Made by a program: the position numbers and the translations under genes. Below the pieces are notes generated by a model. The model saw nothing but the letters and a program-made list of their open reading frames with translations. It did no database searches and had not been told where the DNA came from. From Burkholderia anthina (GTDB taxonomy: Bacteria > Pseudomonadota > Gammaproteobacteria > Burkholderiales > Burkholderiaceae): 64,000 bases of DNA. Each line of letters starts with the position of its first letter. Position 1 is the stretch's first letter. The stretch spans positions 62,001 to 126,000 of the forward strand of contig NZ_CABVLY010000006.1 of assembly GCF_902498995.1 (NCBI RefSeq), written 5' to 3'. Shown piece after piece: positions 26,809 through 34,516 of this stretch.

Positions 26809-28898
26809 CGGCCCGCGCGCCGGGCGCGGCGCCCCTCGAGAATCAGCAGTCCGAGCAGATACGGCGCGCCGATCAGCGCGGTCAGCACGCCGGCCGGCAC
26901 TTCGCGCGGCGCGACCACCGTGCGGGCCGCCAGATCGGCGAAGCCGAGAATCAGCGCGCCGCACGCCGCCGCGAGCCACAGGCGCGTGCGGTGCCGGCGT
27001 GCGCCGAGCATCGTCGCGACGTGCGGCGCCATCAGCCCGATGAAACCGACCGGACCGACCGCCGCGACGGCCGCACATGCGGCGAGCGTGGCGATCGTCA
27101 GCGCGAGCGGCCGCAGCGCGGCGACCGGCAGGCCGAGCGCGGCCGCCTGGTCGTCGCCGAGCGCGAGCATGTCGAGCGGCCGGGCGAGCCATGCGAAGAC
27201 GGGCACCGCCAATACGCACCACGGCAGCAGCATCGACACCTCGCCCCAGCTGCGGCCATAGGTGCCGCCGACGAGCCAGACGACGAAGCGCGCGGGCTGC
27301 ACGCTTTGCTGCGTGATCAGCCACTGCGCGAGCGTGGTCCACAGCGCGCCGATCACGATGCCGGTCAGCGCGACGGCCAGCGGCGCATAACGATGCCGGT
27401 GATTCAGCGCGAGCGTGATCGCGAGCGACAAGCCGCCGCCGGTCAGCGCGGCCGCGGCGAGCGTCACGTGCCCCATCAGCGGCCATGTCGACAACGCGAC
27501 CAGCGTGACCAGCCCCGCGCCCTGCGTGACGCCGAGCACTTCGGGGCCGGCGAGCGGGTTGCGCACGACGCTCTGCATCGCGACGCCGCTCACGGCGAGC
27601 AGCGCACCCGCGAGAAGCGCGCACAGCAAGCGCGGCATGCGCAGGTCGATCATCATCCGCGCGACGGCATCGTGACCCGACAGCGCGGCGGACCAGCGCG
27701 CGGGCGACAGCCATTCGGGGCCGGCCGACACGCCGACGAACACCGCGAGCACGGCAAGCGCGACGAACAGCCCGGTGCGCAACGGCCAGCCGAGCCGTTC
27801 GAGCCAGCCCACCACGCGCGTCGAACCGCTGCCCGCCGCGCGTTCGCCCTCCGCGTGCAGCACGCCCGACCACGCCGCGCCGCGCCGGATCATCGCGAGC
27901 ATCAGCGGCGTGCCGACGAGCGCGATCGCGACGCCGGTCGACAGCGTCGCGTCGAGGCCCGATGCGAGCACCGCGCTGTCGGTGACGAGCACCAGCGCGC
28001 CGCCTGCGAGCGCGGACAACGGCACCAGCACGCCGAGCCGTGCCGCACGCGCGCCGCGCACCTGGCGCAGCAGGTTCGGCGCCACGAGACCGACGTACGA
28101 CAGCGGGCCCGCGATGCTGACGGCCACGCTCGTGAACGCGACCGCGACGATCGTCGCGGCGAGCCGTGTCGCGTCGACGCGCACGCCGGCCGCGGCCGCC
28201 GCATCGTCGCCGAGCGCGAGCGGATTCAGCGGCCGGATCACGAACGGCAGCGCGACCAGCGGCACGACGAGCCAGCGCGCGGCGAGCGCAAGCCCTGCCG
28301 CGCCCGGTTGATAGAGGCTGCCGTTGGTCCACAGCGCGGCGCCCGCGATGTTCTGCTCGAAAAACGCGAGCACGAGCGTCGACAGCGCGGCGAACAGCAG
28401 CATGCAGACGCTGCCGGCGAGCACGAGCCGCAGCGGCGTCGCGCGCCAGCCGCCGGCCGCGACGATCGCGCACGCGGCGGCGATCAGCCCGCAGACGAAC
28501 AGCAGCGGCACCGATGCGACGCCCGCGAGCGCCGGGACCAGCATCGCCGCCAGCAGCCCGAGCTGCGCGCCGCCCGTCACGCCGAGCAGATCGGGCGACG
28601 CGAGCGGATTGCGCGTGAGCGACTGGAACAGCGCGCCGGCGACGCCGAGGCAGCCGCCCGCGACGAGCGCGGCCGCGACGCGCGGCAGATTGAGGTCGAA
28701 CAGGAACACGTGGGCGAGCGCGGCGGCATCGCTGCCCGGCGCCGCGTTCCACCACGCGCGCAGGTCGGGGGCCACGCGCAGCACGGCCAGCACCGCGATC
28801 AGCGCGACGAGGCCGAGCGCGATCGCGCCGGCCCGACGGCCGGCGGCGGCGCCCTGCCCGCTCGCCGCAAGACGCTTGCGCATCGCGAACGTCGTCAT
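26805..28898 (-). CDS. orbD: OrbD, double-length FecCD/FhuB-type permease
   Basis: 697 residues starting MTTFAMRKRLAASG at ATG 28898, overlapping the orbC stop (ATGA). Two FecCD (BtuC-like) permease units are fused, as in FhuB: the first has LNLPRVAAALVAGGCLGVAG…SLTRNPLASPDLLGVTGGA and the second has LRMPRLLCALLAGALLAVSG…SVVRNPLAGPEVLGVTQGA. Each has about ten hydrophobic segments and the conserved GxxGFIGLxxPH-type loop (VGPVGFIGLMAPH in the second, PLSYVGLVAPNLL in the first). It forms the inner-membrane channel for ferric ornibactin with the OrbC ATPase. Confidence 0.94.
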   Translation of the reverse strand: MTTFAMRKRLAASGQGAAAGRRAGAIALGLVALIAVLAVLRVAPDLRAWWNAAPGSDAAALAHVFLFDLNLPRVAAALVAGGCLGVAGALFQSLTRNPLASPDLLGVTGGAQLGLLAAMLVPALAGVASVPLLFVCGLIAAACAIVAAGGWRATPLRLVLAGSVCMLLFAALSTLVLAFFEQNIAGAALWTNGSLYQPGAAGLALAARWLVVPLVALPFVIRPLNPLALGDDAAAAAGVRVDATRLAATIVAVAFTSVAVSIAGPLSYVGLVAPNLLRQVRGARAARLGVLVPLSALAGGALVLVTDSAVLASGLDATLSTGVAIALVGTPLMLAMIRRGAAWSGVLHAEGERAAGSGSTRVVGWLERLGWPLRTGLFVALAVLAVFVGVSAGPEWLSPARWSAALSGHDAVARMMIDLRMPRLLCALLAGALLAVSGVAMQSVVRNPLAGPEVLGVTQGAGLVTLVALSTWPLMGHVTLAAAALTGGGLSLAITLALNHRHRYAPLAVALTGIVIGALWTTLAQWLITQQSVQPARFVVWLVGGTYGRSWGEVSMLLPWCVLAVPVFAWLARPLDMLALGDDQAAALGLPVAALRPLALTIATLAACAAVAAVGPVGFIGLMAPHVATMLGARRHRTRLWLAAACGALILGFADLAARTVVAPREVPAGVLTALIGAPYLLGLLILEGRRARRAGR

Positions 28899-29743
28899 GC
28901 CGCGACGTCCCGGTCGAGTGCGCCCGCCGCGTGCGACGCGCCCGACGCCGTCGGCCCGTAGGCCGGCACGCACATCGGCGCGCCCGTCTGCGGATGCGCG
29001 AGCTTCAGCATGTCGACGCCGAACGCGGCACGCAACCGCGCGGGATCGAGCATCGCGTCGGGCGTGCCTTGCGCGACGAGACGGCCGGCGCGCATCAGCA
29101 CGATGTCGTCGCTGTACGCGGCCGCCTGGTTCAGGTCGTGCAACACCCATACGATCGTCAGTCCGCGCGTGCGGTTCAGCGTGCGCAGCGCATCGAGGAT
29201 ATCGAGCTGGTGATGGATGTCGAGATAGGTCGTCGGTTCGTCGAGCAGCACGATCGGCGCCTGCTGCGCGAGCGCCATCGCGATCCACGCGCGTTGCCGT
29301 TCGCCGCCCGACAGCGCGCCGACGTCGCGCTCCGCGTCGCCCGCGAGGCCGCTCGTATCGAGCGCCTCGTCGATCGCCGCATGGTCGGCGCGCGACAGCC
29401 CGCGCAGGAAACCGCCGTACGCGTAGCGCCCGTAGGCGACGAGTTCGCGCACGGTGAGCCCCGACGGAATCTGGTTGAACTGCGCGAGCATCGTCAGCTC
29501 GCGCGCGAGCGCGCGACGGCGAAACGACGCGAGCGGCCGGCCGTTCACGTCAACCTGCCCGGCAAGCGCGGGCTGCAGGCCCGCGAGCGTGCGCAACAGC
29601 GTGCTCTTGCCGCAGCCGTTCGGCCCGCACAGCGCCGTTACGCGGCCGGCCACGATCGACAGGTCCAGCCCGTCGATCACGACATGGTCGCGATAACCCA
29701 CCGTCAGCCCGCGCGCGGCAAGCGCGGCGGTACTACGCGTCAT
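28895..29743 (-). CDS. orbC: OrbC, ferric-siderophore ABC transporter ATPase
   Basis: 282 residues from MTRSTAALAARGLTVGYRD. GGAGG lies four bases before ATG 29743, so I reject the longer open frame. Walker A GPNGCGKST (~40), Q-loop, signature LSGGERQRAWIAMALAQ and Walker B IVLLDEPTTYLDIHHQLDIL are all present, typical of FhuC/FecE ATPases. The start overlaps orbG by 11 bases and the stop overlaps orbD by four. It energises OrbD. Confidence 0.95.
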   Translation of the reverse strand: MTRSTAALAARGLTVGYRDHVVIDGLDLSIVAGRVTALCGPNGCGKSTLLRTLAGLQPALAGQVDVNGRPLASFRRRALARELTMLAQFNQIPSGLTVRELVAYGRYAYGGFLRGLSRADHAAIDEALDTSGLAGDAERDVGALSGGERQRAWIAMALAQQAPIVLLDEPTTYLDIHHQLDILDALRTLNRTRGLTIVWVLHDLNQAAAYSDDIVLMRAGRLVAQGTPDAMLDPARLRAAFGVDMLKLAHPQTGAPMCVPAYGPTASGASHAAGALDRDVAA

Positions 29744-30743
29744 CGGTCCTCCGTTTGGTCGCCGTGTAACTCTGCGCCATCGCGACGACCACCTTGCGCG
29801 GCCCTTCGAACGGGTCGCGCGCATGTGCGCTCAGCATGTTGTCGAGCATCAGCACGTCGCCCGTGCGCCACGGAAACACGATGCGCTGGCGATCGAGCAC
29901 GCCGCGAATCTCCGCGAGCGCGTCGGCCTCGAGCGGCGCGCCGTCGCCGTAGTACACGTTGCGCGGCACGTTTTCGAGCCCGACCGCGTCGACGAGCGCT
30001 TCCTGCATGTCGTCGTCGAGCGCGGACAGGTGAAACAGGTTCGCCTGGTTGAACCACACGCGATCGCCGGTGCGCGGATGGCGCGCGACGGCCTGACAGC
30101 GTTCGCGGGTGCGCAACAGCAGTTCGCCGTCGTCGTCGGTACGCCATGCGCATTCGATGCCGCGCGCCGCGCACATCCGTTCGACCTCGGCCGGTTCGCC
30201 GGTGCCGAACGATTGCTGCCACGGCAGGTCGAGCCCCTGGCCGAAGTTACGCACGTACAGCAGCTCGCGCTGCTCGAAACGCACAACCAGCGCCGGATCG
30301 AGCGCGCGATAGACGGCACGGCTGTCCGCGATCGGCGTCGCGCCGCCCTTGGGCGCCGCCAGCGCGCAATGGAACCAGATCCGCAGCGGCCATTCGCGCG
30401 TGTACGACTGCTCGTTGTGCAGCGGAATCGCGCGGTGCGGCGGGTATTCGGTCGACGTGTAGACGGCGCCTTCGACCTGGCTGCGCGGCGTCGACGCGTA
30501 TTCATAGCCGATCAGCGGATCGCCGAACGATGCCGCGAACCGCTGGAACGCGTCGATCGACGGCACGTGAAAGCCCGTGAACAGCACACCGCCCGCCCGT
30601 TCGAGCGTGTCGGCCGCGATGGCGTGCGCGAGCGGCGCGACCTCGTCGATCGACATGCCGTCGGCGCTGCGCGGCGACACGACGGTGGGCAGCCCCGGCT
30701 CGATACGCAGGTCGTCGAGCGTCGGCAACGAAAGCAGGGTCAT
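29733..30743 (-). CDS. orbG: OrbG, TauD-family Fe(II)/2-oxoglutarate hydroxylase (probable aspartate beta-hydroxylase)
   Basis: 336 residues; AGAGGA six bases before ATG 30743. The TauD/TfdA fold shows PLHNEQSYTREWPLRIWFHC, an H-x-E form of the iron-binding H-x-D/E motif, the distal histidine in MLDNMLSAHARDPFEG and the 2-oxoglutarate-binding arginine in GPRKVVVAM. SyrP-like relatives hydroxylate the beta carbon of NRPS-bound aspartate. Ornibactin contains beta-hydroxyaspartate and module 2 of OrbI looks aspartate-specific, so this is the logical hydroxylase. Whether it acts on free or carrier-bound aspartate is not visible here. Confidence 0.88.
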   Translation of the reverse strand: MTLLSLPTLDDLRIEPGLPTVVSPRSADGMSIDEVAPLAHAIAADTLERAGGVLFTGFHVPSIDAFQRFAASFGDPLIGYEYASTPRSQVEGAVYTSTEYPPHRAIPLHNEQSYTREWPLRIWFHCALAAPKGGATPIADSRAVYRALDPALVVRFEQRELLYVRNFGQGLDLPWQQSFGTGEPAEVERMCAARGIECAWRTDDDGELLLRTRERCQAVARHPRTGDRVWFNQANLFHLSALDDDMQEALVDAVGLENVPRNVYYGDGAPLEADALAEIRGVLDRQRIVFPWRTGDVLMLDNMLSAHARDPFEGPRKVVVAMAQSYTATKRRTDDA

Positions 30744-30787
30744 GCAACGTCCTCTTCAGGTGGCGCGCCGGGTCCCGGCGCAGCGGG

Positions 30788-31030
30788 TCACGACGCGCGC
30801 GATACGCGCGCGCCGTCCATCGCGCGGCGCAGGCTCGCCGGGCGCATGTCGGTCCAGACGGTTTCGATGTGCGCGAGACACTCGGCTTTCGTGCCGCGCA
30901 CGCCCACCTCGCGCCAGCCGGCCGGCACGGGCCGGAACGTCGGCCAGATCGAATACTGTTCTTCGTCGTTGATGACGACCGTGTGGATCAGGTCGTCGAT
31001 GTCGGCGGAAGGCGTCGTGGCTTGCGTCAT
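30788..31030 (-). CDS. orbH: OrbH, MbtH-like NRPS partner protein
   Basis: 80 residues with the complete MbtH signature: [14 protein letters not shown] near residue 19, PAGWREVG near 37, then [14 protein letters not shown] near 51-63. MbtH-like proteins bind adenylation domains and are needed for their folding or activity, here presumably those of OrbI and OrbJ. It is the first gene of the transport operon and lies just after the OrbS-type promoter that overlaps the orbS stop codon. No clear Shine-Dalgarno is visible. Confidence 0.95.
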   Translation of the reverse strand: MTQATTPSADIDDLIHTVVINDEEQYSIWPTFRPVPAGWREVGVRGTKAECLAHIETVWTDMRPASLRRAMDGARVSRAS

Positions 31031-31112
31031 GATCGGAAAAAAGCGGAAGACGGTTGAAGGAGGCGAAGCGGCGAACCCGGCGAACTGTCGAATTGGCCGC
31101 TCCTGTGTTGAA

Positions 31113-31137
31113 GACGATTGGCCGGCGCGATTTTTTA
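31113..31137 (-). promoter_or_regulatory. OrbS-type promoter of orbH overlapping the orbS stop codon
   Basis: On the minus strand TAAA (31137-31134) and CGTC (31116-31113) have a 17-base spacer. The first three bases of the -35 element are the TAA stop codon of orbS. It would drive orbH-orbG-orbC-orbD-orbF-orbB. Confidence 0.8.
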
Positions 31138-31803
31138 CCGCCGCCGCGCACGACCGCCGAGAAACACCGGACACGCGACGCCGCGATGGCACGCGTCGAG
31201 ACATTCCGCGCAGTGCCGCTCCGCGTCGCGCACCATGAAATGCACGAGCGTCTGCGACACGTTCAGCGCGCGCGCCGCGGTCTGCAGCGTTTCCTCGCGC
31301 AGCCGCACCATCTCGAACGCCGCGCGGCTGCGCGCCGGCAGATCGTCGAGCGCGGCCCATACACGGCGCAGCGTGTCGCGTGTCAGCAGCGCGGCTTCGG
31401 GCGTCGGTTCCGGCGACGGCACGTCGAAGCCGTCGTCCTCTTCCGTGTGATAGACGTTCTCGAGGCTTTGCCGGCGGCACGCGTCGATCGACGCGTTGCG
31501 CACCATCCGCGTCACGTACGCGACCGGCTGGCGCACCGCATCCTGGTTCGGGAATTCGACGAGCTTCACGAACACGTCGTGCACGACGTCCTCGGCCCGG
31601 CTCGCGCAGCCGACGAAACCGCGCGCGACGTTGACCAGCATCGCCCGATGCGAAATCAGCACGTCGAGCAGCGCACCCTGCGCCTGCCGCTCCGCGGCCC
31701 GGTTCGCACGTGGCGCGGCGCGCGACGGCAGGTCCGGATAACTGCCGAGGAACGGGTTTGCCGTTGCCGCTGCCGGTCGTTCGAGCACTTCCGCCATTGC
31801 CAT
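31135..31803 (-). CDS. orbS: OrbS, ECF sigma factor for ornibactin genes
   Basis: 222 residues; GGAG seven bases before ATG 31803 (a second ATG lies two codons later). Region 2 reads [16 protein letters not shown]…[15 protein letters not shown], followed by a variable linker rich in acidic residues and proline, and region 4 [29 protein letters not shown]. It belongs to the PvdS/iron-starvation group of ECF sigmas. There is no adjacent anti-sigma gene and OrbA has no signalling domain. A cysteine cluster at the C-terminus (C198-x2-C201-x3-C205-x5-C211) is unusual for a sigma factor. Expression is probably Fur-repressed through the site just upstream. Confidence 0.95.
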   Translation of the reverse strand: MAMAEVLERPAAATANPFLGSYPDLPSRAAPRANRAAERQAQGALLDVLISHRAMLVNVARGFVGCASRAEDVVHDVFVKLVEFPNQDAVRQPVAYVTRMVRNASIDACRRQSLENVYHTEEDDGFDVPSPEPTPEAALLTRDTLRRVWAALDDLPARSRAAFEMVRLREETLQTAARALNVSQTLVHFMVRDAERHCAECLDACHRGVACPVFLGGRARRR

Positions 31804-32207
31804 CGATCTGCTCCGTCAAATTCCGAGATAACGCAATTTAACGTAAACGCAAATCATTCTCAATCACATTCCCTTATCTCCCTGCCGTCAATCGGGATTT
31901 GTCTGATCAATTGGCGAAATCGTCGTCCGGGCGGATGTGTATCCGTCATCGATCGGCACGCGCGGAGAAGCTTTCCGACTGAAAGGCGTCGTGCGGCGCC
32001 CGACAGGCATCGAACGTCCGCGCCGGACCTGCATCGCGCATGGCACGCGGCGAATTTCGCGCCTGCGCGGCCGTCTTGCGCGGCGCCGACACGATCTTTC
32101 AACCAGCCGACGAGGCGGGCTGCCTTGTCATGTACGGTAGCAACTTATTACGACGTGAAATTTTGGGGGCTCGTACGATCGGGTTGCCGTTTCCAAGGGA
32201 GAACAAC
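31804..32207. other. Intergenic region upstream of orbS and the small lipoprotein gene
   Basis: It holds the orbS promoter region with a Fur-box-like site (31848-31868) near its left end. On the minus strand TTGCGT followed after 16 bases by TATCTC is a possible sigma-70 promoter next to the Fur site. On the plus side, GGGAG stands nine bases before the lipoprotein ATG. I see no other gene. Confidence 0.5.
31848..31868 (-). promoter_or_regulatory. Fur-box-like operator upstream of orbS
   Basis: Minus-strand bases read GATTGAGAATGATTTGC within this interval, matching much of the GATAATGATAATCATTATC Fur consensus. It lies about 45 bases before the orbS ATG, at or near the predicted -35, so iron-loaded Fur should block orbS transcription. 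Confidence 0.7.
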
Positions 32208-32450
32208 ATGAAGACCATCGTGTTATCCGCAGTCATGGTTGGCGCGCTGTCGAGCGTGATGCTGACCGGGTGTGTTGCGTACCCTGCCGGCCCGGCCGAA
32301 GTAACGATCGGCTGGCACGGCGATCGCTACTGGGACGGACACCGCTACTGGGAGCGCCGCGACTGGGAAGCGCAGCATCCCGGCGGGCGTGACAATCATC
32401 GCGACGACCATCGAGATGACCGTCGCGACGATCAGCGACCGCAGTGGTAA
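32208..32450 (+). CDS. Small lipoprotein with charged His/Arg/Asp-rich tail
   Basis: 80 residues from ATG 32208, with AGGGAGA at a good distance; the longer open frame upstream has no ribosome site. The N-terminus MKTIVLSAVMVGALSSVMLTGC is a lipoprotein signal with a clear LTGC lipobox, so it should be a membrane-anchored periplasmic or surface lipoprotein. The mature part has two WDGHRYW/YWERRDW-like repeats and a tail of HRDD/RRDD repeats. I do not recognise a function; the tail could bind metal or anionic ligands. A second small secreted protein gene follows 46 bases later. Confidence 0.75.
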   Translation: MKTIVLSAVMVGALSSVMLTGCVAYPAGPAEVTIGWHGDRYWDGHRYWERRDWEAQHPGGRDNHRDDHRDDRRDDQRPQW

Positions 32451-32496
32451 TGCCTTTCCTTTCCCGTGATCCGATACTGAACGACAGGACCTCAAC

Positions 32497-32631
32497 ATGA
32501 AGACGCTACTCAAGACTCTGACCGCAGCCGCCGTTGCCGCAGCCGTGCTCGTGCCGGCCATCGCCGAAGCCCACCAGCACCGCGTGTGCCACTTCGAGCA
32601 TCATCACAAGGTGTGCCGCTGGGTGCGTTGA
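32497..32631 (+). CDS. Small secreted His-rich protein (HHHH-motif type)
   Basis: 44 residues. A signal peptide (MKTLLKTLTAAAVAAAVLVP…IAEA) is followed by a mature segment of only ~19 residues, HQHRVCHFEHHHKVCRWVR, with six histidines and two cysteines spaced ten apart. ACAGGAC precedes the start at a suitable distance. Tiny exported proteins of this look are common in Burkholderia and have been named HHHH-motif proteins; function unknown, metal binding plausible. A strong terminator follows directly, so with the preceding lipoprotein gene it probably forms a two-gene transcript. Confidence 0.7.
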   Translation: MKTLLKTLTAAAVAAAVLVPAIAEAHQHRVCHFEHHHKVCRWVR

Positions 32632-32652
32632 GCATCGCGCAGCGCGTTCACA

Positions 32653-32681
32653 GAAAAGCGTCGGCATGCCGGCGCTTTTTT
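32653..32681 (+). terminator. Rho-independent terminator after the small secreted-protein genes
   Basis: agcgtcggc (32657-32665) pairs with gccggcgct (32668-32676, one G-T pair) and is followed by six T. It ends the plus-strand pair and lies before the convergent fimbrial genes. Confidence 0.85.
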
Positions 32682-32725
32682 CATGCTGACGAGCCGTGCA
32701 TGCGGCGGCGCACGCGCCGCATGCG

Positions 32726-33757
32726 TCAGTAGATGAACAAGCGGATCGTCGCCGTGCCGTTGAACGGGCCGATCTTCGGCGGCCCGAACGCCTTCAGCAC
32801 CGCGTCGAGCGTCACGCTCTGGTAGTTCACGCTGCCCGGCATCTGCGCGAGCACGAACTGCTGGTTGAACGGGATCGCCGTGCCGTTACGGTCCTCGATG
32901 CCGATCCCGAAATTGCTGTTCGAGTCCGGCACGAGCAGCCCGTTTCGCACGGTCTGCGACGTCTCGAAGTAGCCGTCCACGCGCAGCGCCACGTTGCATT
33001 GCTTGGTCAGCGCGAGATTGAACGACTTGCGCGGCACCGCGGGCGAGAAGCCGTTGCCGGTCGCCTGGACCTGGCCGAACTTCACGATGCCGGGTTCCGG
33101 CGTGACCTTCACGTCGACCAGGCAAGGCGTCGGTTTCAGGTTCCGCAGGCCGCTCAGCTTGTAGCGAAAGCTGGGATTGATGTAGTTCAGGCCGCCCTTG
33201 CCGTCGAACTGGAACACGGCGTAGATGTCGGACGGCGGCTGCACCCAGTTGCCGCGCTTGCGCACCACGACCTGGTACGTGATGCTCAGCGGGAACCGCG
33301 TGCACCGTCCCGCCTTGACGTCGGCGTCGCTCAGCGCGCACGGCTCCACGTACGTCGTCGTCTGTACGCCGTCGCCCGGCTGACTGCTGCGGCCGAAATA
33401 ATCCTGGCCGAGATAGCGGATGCCGATCTCGAGCCCCCACGCGGCCGGATTCTGCTGTTCGGGGTTCGCGTAGAAATAGATCCACTCGCCGAACGTCTTC
33501 ATGTCGCCGCCGAGATCCTTGTAGCAATATCCCGTCGTCGTGCGCGGCGGCGACACCCAGATCACGTAGCCGTCCGGGGCGTCGGTCGGATACGACGCGA
33601 CGTTGCCGATGGCCTCGGTCAGCATCGTGCCCCCCTCGTTCGCAATGCAGCGCACCGCCCACGCCGGCTGGGCCAGCCCGATCAACAGCGCGAGCATGCC
33701 CCACCTGAGCCACGCGGGCAGCGTCCCCGCGACGGCGTTGCGTCGCGCGCCGCTCAT
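32726..33757 (-). CDS. Fimbrial tip adhesin / minor pilin
   Basis: 343 residues from ATG 33757, whose bases overlap the chaperone stop (ATGA). A signal sequence (RWGMLALLIGLAQPAWA) is followed by an N-terminal lectin-like domain (~30-190) and a C-terminal pilin-type domain (~200-343) that ends TATIRLFIY, the beta-zipper strand with penultimate aromatic bound by chaperone and usher. Two-domain architecture and position as last gene of a chaperone-usher operon indicate the tip adhesin. Cysteines in VRCIANEG, GYCYKD, EPCALSD and GRCTRF suggest two disulfides in the receptor domain. The ligand is unknown. Confidence 0.82.
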   Translation of the reverse strand: MSGARRNAVAGTLPAWLRWGMLALLIGLAQPAWAVRCIANEGGTMLTEAIGNVASYPTDAPDGYVIWVSPPRTTTGYCYKDLGGDMKTFGEWIYFYANPEQQNPAAWGLEIGIRYLGQDYFGRSSQPGDGVQTTTYVEPCALSDADVKAGRCTRFPLSITYQVVVRKRGNWVQPPSDIYAVFQFDGKGGLNYINPSFRYKLSGLRNLKPTPCLVDVKVTPEPGIVKFGQVQATGNGFSPAVPRKSFNLALTKQCNVALRVDGYFETSQTVRNGLLVPDSNSNFGIGIEDRNGTAIPFNQQFVLAQMPGSVNYQSVTLDAVLKAFGPPKIGPFNGTATIRLFIY

Positions 33758-34500
33758 TGCTTCACGCTCTTGCAGGCACCGGCCTCGCACGCATACTCGA
33801 CCGCCACCTGGCCGCCGTAATCGTCGATATGCGTGACGAACAGCGTCGCCGGCGTCGCGGCCTTGAACGGCACGTCCGCCGTGCTCATCGGGTTCACCAT
33901 GACCGGCTCGATCGGCACGCGCGTCTTCTGCGCGCCCGCGCTCACGTCGACCACCGTCACGTGATACGGCGTCGGGTTGTCGAACACGAGCCGGTGCGCG
34001 GCCGCATCGACGCGCAGCGTCATCGGCAGCGTCCAGTCCGCGTCGCGCGCGGGCTGCACGCCCTTCGGCCGGTAGAACAGCTTCATCTGCGTGTGCAGTG
34101 CGATCTGCAGCGTGTTCGGCGTATCGGTCTTCGGCGGCACTTCGCGGATGTTCAGGTAGAACACCGATTCGCGATCGGCCGGCAACGCGGCGCCGGGCAG
34201 CTTCGCGATGCGCAGCACGTTGCGCTCGTTCGCCTCGACGCGCTGCAGCGGCGGCACGACCATCAGCGGCGACGTGATCTTGTTGCCGTCGGCGTCCTCC
34301 AGCCACGACTGCACGAGATACGGATACGTCGTGCTCTTGTTGGTGATCGTGACGATCGCGGCCTGTTCGCCCTCGTTGAAGATCACGCGCGTGCGGTCCG
34401 GCACGATCGCCGCATGCGCGGGGCCGGCGAACAGCATGGACACGACGGCGAGCGCGCTCGACGCGCGCCGCAGAAAGGAAAGGGAAAAAGCGTGGTTCAT
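33754..34500 (-). CDS. Periplasmic fimbrial chaperone (PapD/FimC family)
   Basis: 248 residues from MNHAFSLSFLRRASS, with a GGA-containing weak ribosome site; codons further upstream belong to the usher end region. Signal peptide cut near AGPAHA. The two Ig-like domains show FNEGEQAAIVTITNKSTTYPYLVQSWLED, the family block FYLNIREVPP near the middle, LKLFYRP-like QMKLFYRPKG and VFDNPTPYHVTV. It delivers pilin subunits to the usher by donor-strand complementation. It lies 16 bases after the usher gene and overlaps the adhesin gene. Confidence 0.92.
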   Translation of the reverse strand: MNHAFSLSFLRRASSALAVVSMLFAGPAHAAIVPDRTRVIFNEGEQAAIVTITNKSTTYPYLVQSWLEDADGNKITSPLMVVPPLQRVEANERNVLRIAKLPGAALPADRESVFYLNIREVPPKTDTPNTLQIALHTQMKLFYRPKGVQPARDADWTLPMTLRVDAAAHRLVFDNPTPYHVTVVDVSAGAQKTRVPIEPVMVNPMSTADVPFKAATPATLFVTHIDDYGGQVAVEYACEAGACKSVKQ

Positions 34501-34516
34501 CGCAGGATCCGTGAAT

